Shown here in pieces: positions 10,859 through 17,904 of a stretch of 64,000 bases of DNA (position 1 is the first letter of the stretch; each line of letters begins with the position of its first letter). The stretch covers positions 1 through 64,000 of the forward strand of contig NZ_JNFC01000014.1 of the NCBI RefSeq assembly GCF_000756385.1, written 5' to 3'. This DNA is from Sphingopyxis sp. LC363 (lineage in GTDB: Bacteria; Pseudomonadota; Alphaproteobacteria; Sphingomonadales; Sphingomonadaceae). Under the pieces are notes generated by a model. That model was not told the DNA's origin. It did no database searches and was given only the letters and a program-made list of their open reading frames with translations. A program made the position numbers and the translations under genes.

Positions 10859-10897
10859 AAGAAAAAAGGGAGTCCGGGGTGACCCGTCTCCCTCTTT
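10859..10897 (-). terminator. Probable intrinsic terminator after rpmA
   Basis: On the minus strand GGGAG and CTCCC enclose a smaller GGGTCACCC hairpin and are followed by TTTTTT. It lies about 80 bases beyond the rpmA stop and before the GNAT gene. Confidence 0.55.
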
Positions 10898-10974
10898 TCG
10901 AACCTTGTTCCCGCTGGTGGCGGAAAGGACAGCTCCGGGTCATCCCTTGGTGGACGACCCGCAGGAAACGTCCT

Positions 10975-11244
10975 TTATTCGGCGGCTTCGGCCATCATGT
11001 CGACCGATACATATTTGCGGCCGAGCTTGCCGTCGTGGAATCGGACGCGGCCGTCCGCGGTCGCGAACAGCGTGTGGTCCTTGCCCATGCCGACATTGGC
11101 GCCCGGGTACACCTTGGTACCGCGCTGGCGCACGATAATGTTGCCGCCGATCACTTCCTGACCGCCGAACTTCTTCACGCCAAGGCGGCGGCCGGCTGAG
11201 TCGCGACCGTTGCGCGAAGAACCGCCTGCTTTCTTATGTGCCAT
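10975..11244 (-). CDS. rpmA: 50S ribosomal protein L27
   Basis: An 89-residue protein starting [16 protein letters not shown], the highly conserved L27 N-terminus that reaches toward the peptidyl-transferase centre, followed by [19 protein letters not shown] and HTLFATADG. The length is standard. There is no N-terminal extension of the kind that needs processing in Firmicutes. It follows rplU on the same strand 49 bases downstream, the universal rplU-rpmA order. Confidence 0.98.
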   Translation of the reverse strand: MAHKKAGGSSRNGRDSAGRRLGVKKFGGQEVIGGNIIVRQRGTKVYPGANVGMGKDHTLFATADGRVRFHDGKLGRKYVSVDMMAEAAE

Positions 11245-11293
11245 GACTGATGCTCCTTAATTCGTTCGGGGAGGCCGAGCCGCGAAATCGCGC

Positions 11294-11782
11294 TCAGGCG
11301 TCCTTCTTGGGGGCCGCCTTCTTGGCAGCGGGCTTCTTTTCAGCTTCGGCCTTGGGTGCGGCTTCCTTCTTGGGAGCAGCGGCCTTCTTCGGCGCGGCTT
11401 CCTTCGCGGGAGCAGCCTTGGCTTCGGCGGCGGGAGCGGCTTCGGCCTTCGGAGCGGCTTCCTTCTTCGGCGCGGCCTTCTTGGCATCGCCGACGGCGAG
11501 GATGCGCAGCAGCGTCAGCGACTGGCGGTGACCGTTGCGGCGGCGATAATTGTGCCGGCGGCGCTTCTTGAAGACGATGACCTTTTCGCCGCGCGTCTGG
11601 GCGATGATCTCGGCCGAAACGACGAGACCCTTCGCATCCTTCACCTCGCCGCCGTCGCCGGCCAGCAGGATGTCGCCCAGCGACACGGTGTCACCGGCTT
11701 CACCCTCGATCTTCTCGACGGCGATCTTGTCTCCGGCGGCAACGCGATACTGCTTTCCGCCCGTGCGCACGATTGCGAACAT
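11294..11782 (-). CDS. rplU: 50S ribosomal protein L21 with long Lys/Ala tail
   Basis: Residues 1 to about 100 form an ordinary L21 ([20 protein letters not shown], then [16 protein letters not shown]). A low-complexity tail of about 60 residues follows, made almost entirely of Ala, Lys, Pro and Glu with repeated [12 protein letters not shown] units. Standard L21 is about 103 residues, so the total of 162 reflects this tail. Such tails are known on some alphaproteobacterial L21 proteins; their role is unclear. It is the first gene of the rplU-rpmA pair. Confidence 0.97.
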   Translation of the reverse strand: MFAIVRTGGKQYRVAAGDKIAVEKIEGEAGDTVSLGDILLAGDGGEVKDAKGLVVSAEIIAQTRGEKVIVFKKRRRHNYRRRNGHRQSLTLLRILAVGDAKKAAPKKEAAPKAEAAPAAEAKAAPAKEAAPKKAAAPKKEAAPKAEAEKKPAAKKAAPKKDA

Positions 11783-12011
11783 GGTCTTCCATCCAATCAG
11801 AAACTAGAACACCCGCGCTGCCAGTCCCCCGCCGAAGCGGGCGATTTTTCCGGCATGCGGGAAAGTCAGCGCCACTAGCGAGCCAGGCCCGTGCTGTCAA
11901 CCGCATATTTCCGCGCTTTTTATCCGAAAGCGCGGCGATGGTGCCGATTATTGCGCGCGCGCCCGATTCGGCACTTGCTGCGCCACCGGCGCGACCATAT
12001 CAGGGGCGGCG

Positions 12012-12521
12012 ATGAAGCGCGTCCTTCTTTTCACCCCGTTGTTCCTGTCGCTGCCCGCTTGCGCCGCGACGCAGTCCGGTGACGGCCCCTCGCTGGCGAA
12101 GCGCGCGGTCGAGGGGCGATTCGACGTCGCGCCGCCCGCGGTCGTCGTGGCACCGCCCGGGCCGCTGCCCGCCGACCTCGCCGGGCGGCTCGATCGCTGG
12201 GAGGCCGATGCCGCCGCCGGGCAGCAGGCGTTCGCCGCCGAGCGCGCCGCCGCCGCCTCGCTCGTGGCGGCCGCGGCGGGCGCGCCGGTTGCCGGCGAAC
12301 GCTGGGTCGTCGCGCAGCAGGCGATCTCGCGCCTGATCGCCGCGCGCGCGCCGCTCACCGCAGCGCTCGCCGACATCGACCGGCTGTATCTCGATCGCAG
12401 CGTCGACGAGCAGGTCGACGGCCTGCCCGATATCTATGCGCTGCGCGACCGGCTCGCCGATCTGGTCTCGACGCAGGATGCGGTGATCGAGGCGTTGAGT
12501 GCAGGCTTGCCGAGGGGGTGA
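12012..12521 (+). CDS. Putative lipoprotein of unknown function
   Basis: A 169-residue protein whose N-terminus (MKRVLLFTPLFLSLPACAATQ) looks like a signal peptide with a lipobox-type LPAC, predicting lipid attachment at Cys17. The mature part is Ala-rich and helical (RWEADAAAGQQAFAAERAAAASLV). I recognise no domain. It stands alone between the divergent rplU and the convergent pspF, with an element A copy filling the gap to pspF. The ATG at 12012 directly precedes the signal sequence. Confidence 0.72.
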   Translation: MKRVLLFTPLFLSLPACAATQSGDGPSLAKRAVEGRFDVAPPAVVVAPPGPLPADLAGRLDRWEADAAAGQQAFAAERAAAASLVAAAAGAPVAGERWVVAQQAISRLIAARAPLTAALADIDRLYLDRSVDEQVDGLPDIYALRDRLADLVSTQDAVIEALSAGLPRG

Positions 12522-12529
12522 TGCTCCAA

Positions 12530-12665
12530 ATCCTCCCCGTGGCGAAGCCATGGGGAGGTGGCAGGGCGACGCACTGACGGAGGGGTCCTTTGCGCACCGT
12601 CGCAGCCCATCCACCATTCGCTGCGCGAACGGTCCCCCTCCCCATGGCTTCGCCACAGGGAGGAT
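12530..12665. repeat. Element A, copy 3
   Basis: 136 bp, with nearly perfect terminal arms (TGGCGAAGCCATGGGGAGG left, CCTCCCCATGGCTTCGCCA right). It fills the space between the convergent 3' ends of the putative lipoprotein and pspF. Confidence 0.92.
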
Positions 12666-12675
12666 CAATTTGATG

Positions 12676-13701
12676 CTACTGATTCAACCCATGCTTCTTC
12701 AGCGCGTGGCGGATCTGGTCGTAACTCAGCCCCAGCGCCTCGGCCGCGACCTTCTGGTTGAAGCGGCAGCGCGCCATCGTGTCGGCGAGGATCGTCCGTT
12801 CGTAGGCGTCGACCGCGGCGCGCAGGTCGCTGACCGGACCTGCGGACGCGGTGGCCGCCGGCGCCGGATCGGCCGTCGTCGCGGCAGGCGCTTCGGCTTT
12901 CGCCGCCGCCTTGCGCACCGCGGGCTGCCACGGGCTCGCGAACGGATCGAAGCTCAGCGCATCGACCGGTTTCGTCGGGTCGGCCCAACGATATATGGCG
13001 CGCTCGATGACGTTGCGAAGCTCGCGGACATTGCCCGGCCAGTCGTGTCCCTCCATCGCCGCGAGCGCGCGGGGGCCGAAGCCCGGCCATTCGTCCCAGC
13101 CGATCACTGCCGCCATGCGCTGGCCGAAATAGGTGGCGAGCACCTCGATATCGCCTTCGCGCGCGCGCAGCGGGGGCAGGGTGATGACCTCGAACGACAG
13201 CCGGTCGAGCAGGTCGGCCCGGAAACGATTGTCGTCGACCAGTGCGGGCAGATGCTCGTTCGTCGCGGCGACGATCCGCACATCGACGCGGATCGGGCGC
13301 GACGCGCCGACGCGCGTCACCTCGCCATATTCGACCGCGCGCAGCAGGCGTTCCTGTGCGCCCATCGACATCGTCGCAAGCTCGTCGAGAAAGAGCGTGC
13401 CGCCGTCGGCCTCCTCGAAACGGCCGGCGCGGCTGCGCGTCGCGCCGGTGAAGGCGCCCGCCTCGTGCCCGAACAGTTCGCTTTCGATCAGCGTTTCGGG
13501 CATCGCGGCGCAGTTCATGATGACATAGGGCCGATCCCACCGCGTCGACAGGCGGTGGAGGCGCTCGGCGATCAGTTCCTTGCCCGTGCCGCGCTCGCCT
13601 ATCACGAGCACCGGGCGGTCGAGCGACGCCGCGAGGCTCGCGCGCTCGACCGCGTCCTGAAACGCCGCCGACTGGCCGATGAATTGCGTTTCACGCTCCA
13701 T
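12676..13701 (-). CDS. pspF: Sigma-54 enhancer-binding activator PspF
   Basis: A 341-residue AAA+ activator without an N-terminal receiver or sensor domain, as in PspF. It begins directly with FIGQSAAF; motifs are Walker A GERGTGKE, the sigma-54 contact loop GAFTGA, Walker B GGTLFLDE and the arginine-finger region DLLDRLSF. A Pro/Ala linker leads to a Fis-type helix-turn-helix (KVAAEALGLSYDQIRHALKKHG). ATG at 13701 is preferred; a TTG two codons upstream is possible. PspF remodels sigma-54 RNA polymerase and is held inactive by PspA. It is divergent from the psp operon, and the start region overlaps the first of two candidate enhancer palindromes. Confidence 0.93.
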   Translation of the reverse strand: MERETQFIGQSAAFQDAVERASLAASLDRPVLVIGERGTGKELIAERLHRLSTRWDRPYVIMNCAAMPETLIESELFGHEAGAFTGATRSRAGRFEEADGGTLFLDELATMSMGAQERLLRAVEYGEVTRVGASRPIRVDVRIVAATNEHLPALVDDNRFRADLLDRLSFEVITLPPLRAREGDIEVLATYFGQRMAAVIGWDEWPGFGPRALAAMEGHDWPGNVRELRNVIERAIYRWADPTKPVDALSFDPFASPWQPAVRKAAAKAEAPAATTADPAPAATASAGPVSDLRAAVDAYERTILADTMARCRFNQKVAAEALGLSYDQIRHALKKHGLNQ

Positions 13702-13703
13702 TC

Positions 13704-13742
13704 CCAATCATTGGCAAATTTTCCCGCAGATTGGCAAGCCAA
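13704..13742. promoter_or_regulatory. Candidate PspF enhancer pair
   Basis: Two inverted repeats, CCAATCATTGG (13704-13714) and TTGGCAAGCCAA (13731-13742), lie about 27 bases apart. They sit roughly 85-120 bases upstream of the start site predicted from the sigma-54 promoter at 13801, the region where PspF enhancers lie in E. coli. The assignment is inferred from symmetry and distance. Confidence 0.5.
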
Positions 13743-13800
13743 ATCGGTTGCGGTGCAGAATTATACGCGAATTTTCCGGCTTTCCTGCCGTTTTCTATAA

Positions 13801-13817
13801 TTGGCACGCCTCCTGCA
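13801..13817 (+). promoter_or_regulatory. Sigma-54 promoter of the psp operon
   Basis: TTGGCACGCCTCCTGCA has the required GG (13803-13804) and GC (13815-13816) separated by exactly ten bases, within the extended consensus TGGCAC-N5-TTGCA with one mismatch. Initiation is expected about 12 bases further, near 13828, ahead of the leader protein at 13876. Confidence 0.87.
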
Positions 13818-13875
13818 AAGATTTCAGCGAACCGGCGCACAGCGCGCCGGTGCAGCAAACAGGAAGGTCGAAACG

Positions 13876-14046
13876 ATGAAAACGAAGATTGCCCAGGCCG
13901 CTACTTTCGCGTTCAGCGCGGTGGGTGCGCTGGCCGTCCTCGTCGGCGTGATCGACTATCCTGCCACAGCCGCCAACGCCGCCGGCCTCCCGGTCGTCGG
14001 TCTGGTCGGTGCTGCTTCGACCCCGGCGGTCAGTCCGATGGCCTGA
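13876..14046 (+). CDS. 56-residue hydrophobic leader protein of the psp operon
   Basis: The ATG at 13876 follows AGGAAGG at 8-base spacing and lies about 48 bases after the predicted sigma-54 start site. The protein starts MKTKIAQAATFAFSAVGALA, has one hydrophobic segment (about residues 8-27), then IDYPATAANAAGLPVVG and a Pro/Ser tail. It may be a membrane or exported microprotein. I recognise no family. A strong intrinsic terminator follows the stop by 7 bases, so this gene may be transcribed far more than pspA. A 42-residue protein at 42213 occupies the equivalent place behind a near-identical promoter. Confidence 0.7.
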   Translation: MKTKIAQAATFAFSAVGALAVLVGVIDYPATAANAAGLPVVGLVGAASTPAVSPMA

Positions 14047-14052
14047 CCGGCA

Positions 14053-14104
14053 CTGGTGCCGGGGCACTCTCCCCCCTTGCCCCGCCCCGGCACCAGCCTT
14101 TTTT
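14053..14104 (+). terminator. Intrinsic terminator between the leader protein and pspA
   Basis: CTGGTGCCGGGGC (14053-14065) and GCCCCGGCACCAG (14084-14096) form a perfect 13-bp stem with an 18-base loop, followed by CC and six T. It lies inside the operon, after the first cistron and before pspA, and should cut down transcription of the downstream psp genes. Confidence 0.85.
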
Positions 14105-14145
14105 AAGAACAGACAATGGTCTCAAGTTTTCGACAGGAGTTTCAA

Positions 14146-14808
14146 ATGGGTATTTTCTCACGAACCCGCGACATCATCGCCGCCAACGTCACCGACCTGC
14201 TCGACCGGGCCGAGGACCCCGAAAAGATGATCCGCCAGATCATCTTCGAGATGAACGAAACGCTCGTCGAAGTCCGCGCCTCCGCCGCCCGCACGATTGC
14301 GGACCAGAAGGAGATGCGCCGCCATATCGCCAAGCTCGAAAGCCTGCAGGACGGCTGGAAGGAAAAGGCCGAACTCGCGCTGTCGAAGGACCGCGAGGAC
14401 CTCGCCACCGCCGCGCTCGTCGAAAAGCAGAAGGCGGGCGACATGGCCGAGCGTCTCAAGGCCGAGATCGCCGTCCTCGACGACGCGCTGACCGGCTATG
14501 AAGCCGACATCGCCAAGCTGCAGAAGAAGCTTTCGGAAGCCCGCGCGCGCCAGTCGAGCGTGGTCAACCGCCTCGAAAGCGCCGAGAATCGCTACAAGCT
14601 GCGCGAGATGACCAACGGCGACCGTGTCGAAGACGCCTTCTCGCGCTTCGAAATCCTCGAACGCCGCGTCGACGAAGCCGAAGGCCGTGCCGATGCGCTG
14701 GGCCTCGGCTACAAGAAGTCGCTCGACGAGGAAATCGCCGAGCTGCAGGCCGCCGACAAGGTCGCCGACGAACTCGCCGAGCTGAAGGCCGCGCAGGGCA
14801 AGAAATAA
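14146..14808 (+). CDS. pspA: Phage shock protein A
   Basis: A 220-residue PspA/IM30 (ESCRT-III-like) protein that is almost entirely coiled coil. It starts MGIFSRTRDIIAANVTDLLD, the amphipathic membrane-binding helix, and has the PspA stretch EDPEKMIRQIIFEM. It is expected to bind stressed inner membrane and inhibit PspF in unstressed cells. The ATG at 14146 follows AGGAG at ideal spacing; an in-frame upstream ATG at 14116 would add ten residues that PspA does not have. It is followed 12 bases later by pspB. Confidence 0.97.
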   Translation: MGIFSRTRDIIAANVTDLLDRAEDPEKMIRQIIFEMNETLVEVRASAARTIADQKEMRRHIAKLESLQDGWKEKAELALSKDREDLATAALVEKQKAGDMAERLKAEIAVLDDALTGYEADIAKLQKKLSEARARQSSVVNRLESAENRYKLREMTNGDRVEDAFSRFEILERRVDEAEGRADALGLGYKKSLDEEIAELQAADKVADELAELKAAQGKK

Positions 14809-14820
14809 GGAGCCGGACCG

Positions 14821-15099
14821 ATGGAAGAAGTCATCATCGTCCCGATCGTCATCGGAACGCTCTTCCTCGGTCTGCCCTGGCTGATCCTCCACTACATCAC
14901 CAAGTGGAAGCAGGCCAAGACGCTGACCGGAGAAGATGAACAGCTGCTCGACGAACTTTACGATACGGCTCGGCGGCTCGAGAATCGTCTACATACTGTC
15001 GAACGTATCATCAGCGCCGACCATCCCGACTTCCGCCCCGCGGTACGCAGCGATGAAGAACTGGCGCAGCTCGAAAACATGACGAACCGGAGGAACTGA
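14821..15099 (+). CDS. pspB: Phage shock protein B
   Basis: A 92-residue protein with one N-terminal membrane helix (about residues 4-24), then HYITKWKQAK and a coiled-coil cytoplasmic part with DELYDTARRLENRLHTVERIISAD. This matches PspB, which with PspC passes the envelope-stress signal to PspA. The tail is somewhat longer than in E. coli PspB (74 residues). The motif HTVERI recurs as V-[LI]-E-R-I in four of the five small proteins encoded after pspC, and in altered form in the fifth. It lies between pspA and pspC with near-zero spacing. Confidence 0.93.
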   Translation: MEEVIIVPIVIGTLFLGLPWLILHYITKWKQAKTLTGEDEQLLDELYDTARRLENRLHTVERIISADHPDFRPAVRSDEELAQLENMTNRRN

Positions 15100-15100
15100 G

Positions 15101-15481
15101 ATGTCTGCCAGCCGCACCAAATTCTATCTCGACAAGCAGAACGCCAAATGGAGCGGCGTGTGCGCGGGGATCGCGGACTATAGCGGGATCGACGTGCTCT
15201 GGGTCCGCGTCGGCGCGGTGCTGCTCACCCTGATGGGCGGCTTCCCCTGGACGCTGATCGCATATTGGATGGTCGCCTGGATGGGCACGCCCAAGCCATT
15301 CGCGCTCTATGGATCGAGCGAGGAAGCGAAATTCTGGCAGGGTGTGCGCAGCAACCCGGCCGCGTCGACCCGCGACATCAAGTCGCGCTTCCGCGACATC
15401 GACCGCCGGCTTGCCGACATCGAGCAATATTACACCAGCCATAACCGCCGCCTCGCCGACGAGATCGACGCGCTGCGCTGA
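15101..15481 (+). CDS. pspC: Phage shock protein C
   Basis: A 126-residue PspC-domain protein. Residues 10-65 hold the domain (KWSGVCAGIADYSGIDVLWVRVG, then a membrane helix through FPWTLIAYWMVAWMG). A C-terminal helix ends with ADIEQYYTSHNRRLADEIDALR, whose last residues resemble the ends of the following PspB-like proteins (ADQIDRLR, HEIEALRR). It starts one base after the pspB stop. PspC is an inner-membrane partner of PspB in sensing envelope stress. Confidence 0.94.
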   Translation: MSASRTKFYLDKQNAKWSGVCAGIADYSGIDVLWVRVGAVLLTLMGGFPWTLIAYWMVAWMGTPKPFALYGSSEEAKFWQGVRSNPAASTRDIKSRFRDIDRRLADIEQYYTSHNRRLADEIDALR

Positions 15482-15509
15482 GCGGGCTGGAGCAACAGGG
15501 AGACGACAT

Positions 15510-15809
15510 ATGAATTTCGGTGGTACCGCTTTCGTCCTCGCCATCATCGCTCTGTCGATCGGCGGCTGGATGTTCACCACCTGGATCCGCGCCAAGCACG
15601 GCTATCCCGTCGAGAATGAATGGGGCGGCACGGTTCATCGAACCGACCCCGACGCTGATCGAAAAATCGCCCTGCTGACCGACGACAACGCCAAGCTGGC
15701 GGGGCAGGTCAGCCGGCTGGAGGAGCGGATCTCGGTGCTCGAACGCATCGCGACCGAAGAGGGCGGAAAGGCGGCGCAGCTCGCCGACCAGATCGACCGC
15801 CTGCGCTGA
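15510..15809 (+). CDS. PspB-like small membrane protein 1
   Basis: A 99-residue protein with one N-terminal membrane helix (about residues 6-26), then TTWIRAKHGYPVENEWGG, a short hydrophilic linker and a coiled coil ending VSRLEERISVLERIATEEGGKAAQLADQIDRLR (split here: VSRLEERISVLERI, then ATEEGG and ADQIDRLR). The V-L-E-R-I heptad and overall plan match PspB, but the GYPVEN.WG stretch is found only in this protein and the next. The ATG at 15510 has AGGGAG upstream. It is part of the psp operon and probably a paralogue of pspB; its partner is unknown. Confidence 0.85.
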   Translation: MNFGGTAFVLAIIALSIGGWMFTTWIRAKHGYPVENEWGGTVHRTDPDADRKIALLTDDNAKLAGQVSRLEERISVLERIATEEGGKAAQLADQIDRLR

Positions 15810-15821
15810 GAGGATAAGACA

Positions 15822-16139
15822 ATGAATTTGGATGTGCTGAACGCCGTTGCCCCTGTTGCCGCGATCGTTGGCCTGGCCGGGGTCGCGGGATGGGTCTTCA
15901 CCACCTGGCTGCGCGTCAAGAACGGCTATCCGCTCGAGAACAGCTGGGGCAAGGCGGTCTATCCCAAGACCAGCGACGAGGCGATGGAGCGCGTCAAGCT
16001 GATCAGTCAGGAAAATGCCCAGCTGCGCGCCGAACTCGGTTCGGTGAAGGATCGCCTCGCGGTGATCGAACGCATCGTCACCGACGAGGGGCACCGGCTG
16101 AGCCACGAGATCGAGGCGCTGCGGCGCCCGGCGAACTGA
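15822..16139 (+). CDS. PspB-like small membrane protein 2
   Basis: A 105-residue protein with an N-terminal membrane helix (about residues 8-27), then FTTWLRVKNGYPLENSWGKAVYP, closely matching protein 1. A coiled coil follows (RVKLISQENAQLRAELGSVK) with AVIERIVTDEG and the ending HEIEALRRPAN. Proteins 1 and 2 look like a recent duplication relative to the others. It starts 12 bases after protein 1, with GAGAGGATAAG as the likely ribosome-binding region. Function is unknown beyond operon membership. Confidence 0.85.
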   Translation: MNLDVLNAVAPVAAIVGLAGVAGWVFTTWLRVKNGYPLENSWGKAVYPKTSDEAMERVKLISQENAQLRAELGSVKDRLAVIERIVTDEGHRLSHEIEALRRPAN

Positions 16140-16150
16140 GGAGAGTAACC

Positions 16151-16414
16151 ATGGAAGCCATCGTCATCCTCCTGATCGTCGTCGGGCTGCCCGTCACCCT
16201 CGGCATCGGCTACGCCGCCTATGAGCGCCACCTGAAGTTCAAGGAACGGCAGTTCAAGGCGATCACCAACGAAACCGCCGAAAAGGCCGCCCAATATGCG
16301 GCGCACACCGAACGGCTGGAGGCGCGCGTCCGCGTTCTCGAGCGCATCGTTACCGACAAGGGAATTGATGTCGCCGACGAGATCGAAAAGCTGCGCGACG
16401 CCCCGCTCAACTGA
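16151..16414 (+). CDS. PspB-like small membrane protein 3
   Basis: An 87-residue protein. The membrane helix lies at residues 3-23 (EAIVILLIVVGLPVTLGIGY), followed by a basic YERHLKFKERQFK stretch and a coiled coil with RLEARVRVLERIVTDKGID and the ending DEIEKLRDAPLN. In size and layout it is the closest of the array to classical PspB. The ATG at 16151 follows GAGGAGAG and starts 11 bases after protein 2. The frame opens upstream, but only as read-through of the previous gene in another phase. Confidence 0.85.
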   Translation: MEAIVILLIVVGLPVTLGIGYAAYERHLKFKERQFKAITNETAEKAAQYAAHTERLEARVRVLERIVTDKGIDVADEIEKLRDAPLN

Positions 16415-16447
16415 CAAGAAAAAGAGAGACAGGAAAGGAACCTCCCC

Positions 16448-16708
16448 ATGGGCCCGTTTGAAATGGTCATCGGCATCGTCCTCATCGTGACGGTCGGCAG
16501 CATCATCCGCGCCAAGCACGGCATCCGCCGCGACCGCCACGGCCATGATTATGTCGTCGGAAACGACGCCGAGACCAAGGCGCTGCAGGCCGAGATCCGC
16601 GCGCTCAAGGACCGGATCCAGGTGCTCGAACGCATCGCCACCGACAACAACCGCGCGGTCACGCTCGATCAGGAAATCGAGAAGCTGCGCGACAGCAGCA
16701 AAATCTGA
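16448..16708 (+). CDS. PspB-like small membrane protein 4
   Basis: An 86-residue protein with a membrane helix at about residues 4-20 (FEMVIGIVLIVTVGSII), then RAKHGIRRDRHGHDYV, which shares RAKHG with protein 1. A coiled coil has LKDRIQVLERIATDNN and the ending QEIEKLRDSSKI, nearly the same ending as protein 3. Upstream AGGAAAGGAACC gives a good ribosome-binding site. It lies 33 bases after protein 3, the widest gap inside the array apart from the leader terminator. Confidence 0.84.
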   Translation: MGPFEMVIGIVLIVTVGSIIRAKHGIRRDRHGHDYVVGNDAETKALQAEIRALKDRIQVLERIATDNNRAVTLDQEIEKLRDSSKI

Positions 16709-16731
16709 ATGCCGGCAAAGGAGCAACGCTC

Positions 16732-16977
16732 ATGGCTTTCATCACGCCCGACTTCACCGCCGCAGCGGTCGCGCTCAGCGCGCTGAGCATCGTCAGCCTC
16801 GTCGCGCTGCGCGGCTGGCGCGACTGGATCCAGCTCAAGCGCGAGGAACTCGCCGCGGGGCATGTCGCGGCACCGCAGGACCACAGCGTCCCGAACGCCG
16901 GGTCGCGGATCGAGATCGCCGACCTCAAGGAACGGCTGCGCAAACTGGAGGCGATCGCGGCGGGGGTCGACTTATAA
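16732..16977 (+). CDS. PspB-like small membrane protein 5 (divergent)
   Basis: An 81-residue protein with one membrane helix (about residues 9-26, AAAVALSALSIVSLVAL), then RGWRDWIQLKREELAAGH and a short coiled coil IADLKERLRKLEAIAAGVDL. The V-L-E-R-I motif is reduced to KLEAIA and the usual C-terminal DEIEKLR is lacking, so this is the most diverged member. AAAGGAGCAACG precedes the ATG. It is the last gene of the operon; a palindromic element begins at its stop and may end the transcript. Confidence 0.8.
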   Translation: MAFITPDFTAAAVALSALSIVSLVALRGWRDWIQLKREELAAGHVAAPQDHSVPNAGSRIEIADLKERLRKLEAIAAGVDL

Positions 16978-17130
16978 TCCTTCTCCCTGAGGGAGAAGGA
17001 TATGGAGGCTTACCGCGAAGCGGTTAGGGGGAGTTGGATGAGGGGCCCTGCCCTGTCGGCAAGCTCCGGACCCCTCACCACTGCGACTAGGCAGCAAGCT
17101 GCCAGTCTCGTTGCCTCTCCATAGGAGAGA
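16978..17130. repeat. Element B-like palindromic repeat (3' end of psp operon)
   Basis: It begins with a 12-bp palindrome with one-base loop (ATCCTTCTCCCT/AGGGAGAAGGAT). It continues with GAGGGGCC...GGACCCCTCACCACTGCGACTAGGCAGCAAGCTGCC (split by variable bases) and ends CCTCTCCATAGGAGAG. The CACTGCGACTA block matches element B at 10 and 45.9 kb. It may terminate the psp transcript. Confidence 0.7.
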
Positions 17131-17177
17131 CGAAACAGACCTTCCAACTCCTCCCCAAATCTGCCACTGCCGCCGCC

Positions 17178-17588
17178 ATGCGCAGCCTCTCCGACATCTT
17201 CGAAGAATATGATTTTCTCGACGGCGACGATCGCTATCGCCTACTGATCGAACTCGGCCGCGAGCTGGAACCGATGCCCGACGCGCTCAAGACCGACGCG
17301 ACGCTGGTGCGCGGCTGCAGCGCGAGCGTGTGGGTCTATCCGGTGCCGCGCGATGACGGCCGGCTCCATTTCCTCGCGGACAGCAATGCCGCGATCACCA
17401 AGGGGATCGTCGCGCTTGTCCTCGCCGCGGTGCAGGACAAAGCGGCGAGCGAGGTCGCGGCGATGGACGTCGCCGCCGCGCTCGCGCCCTTCGACCTGAC
17501 GCGCCAGCTGTCGTCGAACCGCACGCAGGGTGTCCCAAACATGATCGCGCTCGTCCAGGACACCGCGCAGAGGATCGCGGCGGACTGA
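17178..17588 (+). CDS. sufE: SufE sulfur acceptor protein
   Basis: A 136-residue SufE-family protein that takes persulfide sulfur from the cysteine desulfurase SufS for Fe-S cluster assembly. The conserved LVRGCSASVWV places the acceptor Cys near residue 50; RYRLLIELGRELEPMPDAL precedes it and LSSNRTQGVPNMI is the C-terminal signature. The length is standard. No other suf genes are in the window, so it is a stand-alone copy. Its start lies 47 bases after the psp-array repeat. Confidence 0.95.
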   Translation: MRSLSDIFEEYDFLDGDDRYRLLIELGRELEPMPDALKTDATLVRGCSASVWVYPVPRDDGRLHFLADSNAAITKGIVALVLAAVQDKAASEVAAMDVAAALAPFDLTRQLSSNRTQGVPNMIALVQDTAQRIAAD

Positions 17589-17660
17589 GGCGCGCCGCAT
17601 AGTCGCGCGGCGGGGTTGCGACTTAAAGGCAGTTTTGGGGTGGGTGAGCTGCCATTACCG

Positions 17661-17796
17661 ATCCTCCCTGTCGCGAAGCGATGGGGAGGGGGATCGTCCG
17701 CGAAGCGGATGGTGGAGGCGCCGCGACGTCGCGCCATTAGCCCGTCCGTCAGCGTTTCGCGCTGCCACCTCCCCATGGCTTCGCCACAGGGAGGAT
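17661..17796. repeat. Element A, copy 4
   Basis: 136 bp, with a right arm identical to other copies (CCCCATGGCTTCGCCACAGG) and a left arm changed to GTCGCGAAGCGATGGGGAGG. It lies between the convergent ends of sufE and the TonB-dependent receptor. Confidence 0.9.
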
Positions 17797-17845
17797 CAAG
17801 GGTCGCAGCCGGTCGAAAGCGGCCTCTCAACGACCGCCGTCTGCC

Positions 17846-17881
17846 CAAAAGAAAGGGGCGCGGGAGTTACCTCCCGCGCCC
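17846..17881 (-). terminator. Intrinsic terminator of the TonB-dependent receptor gene
   Basis: On the minus strand GGGCGCGGGAG, loop GTAA and CTCCCGCGCCC form a perfect 11-bp stem followed by CTTTCTTTT. It lies 24 bases beyond the receptor stop. Confidence 0.88.
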
Positions 17882-17904
17882 GATTTCCCGTTCTTTGGGA
17901 TCGC

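Noticed and set aside
11828..11849. CCCGC-CGAA-GCGGG followed by TTTTT as a terminator
   Set aside because: The T-run is on the plus strand, but no plus-strand gene ends there; it lies between divergent rplU and the lipoprotein gene. The stem is only five pairs.
12676..16977. Prophage suggested by phage shock genes
   Set aside because: Psp genes are a host stress system. No integrase, capsid, tail or lysis genes are present.
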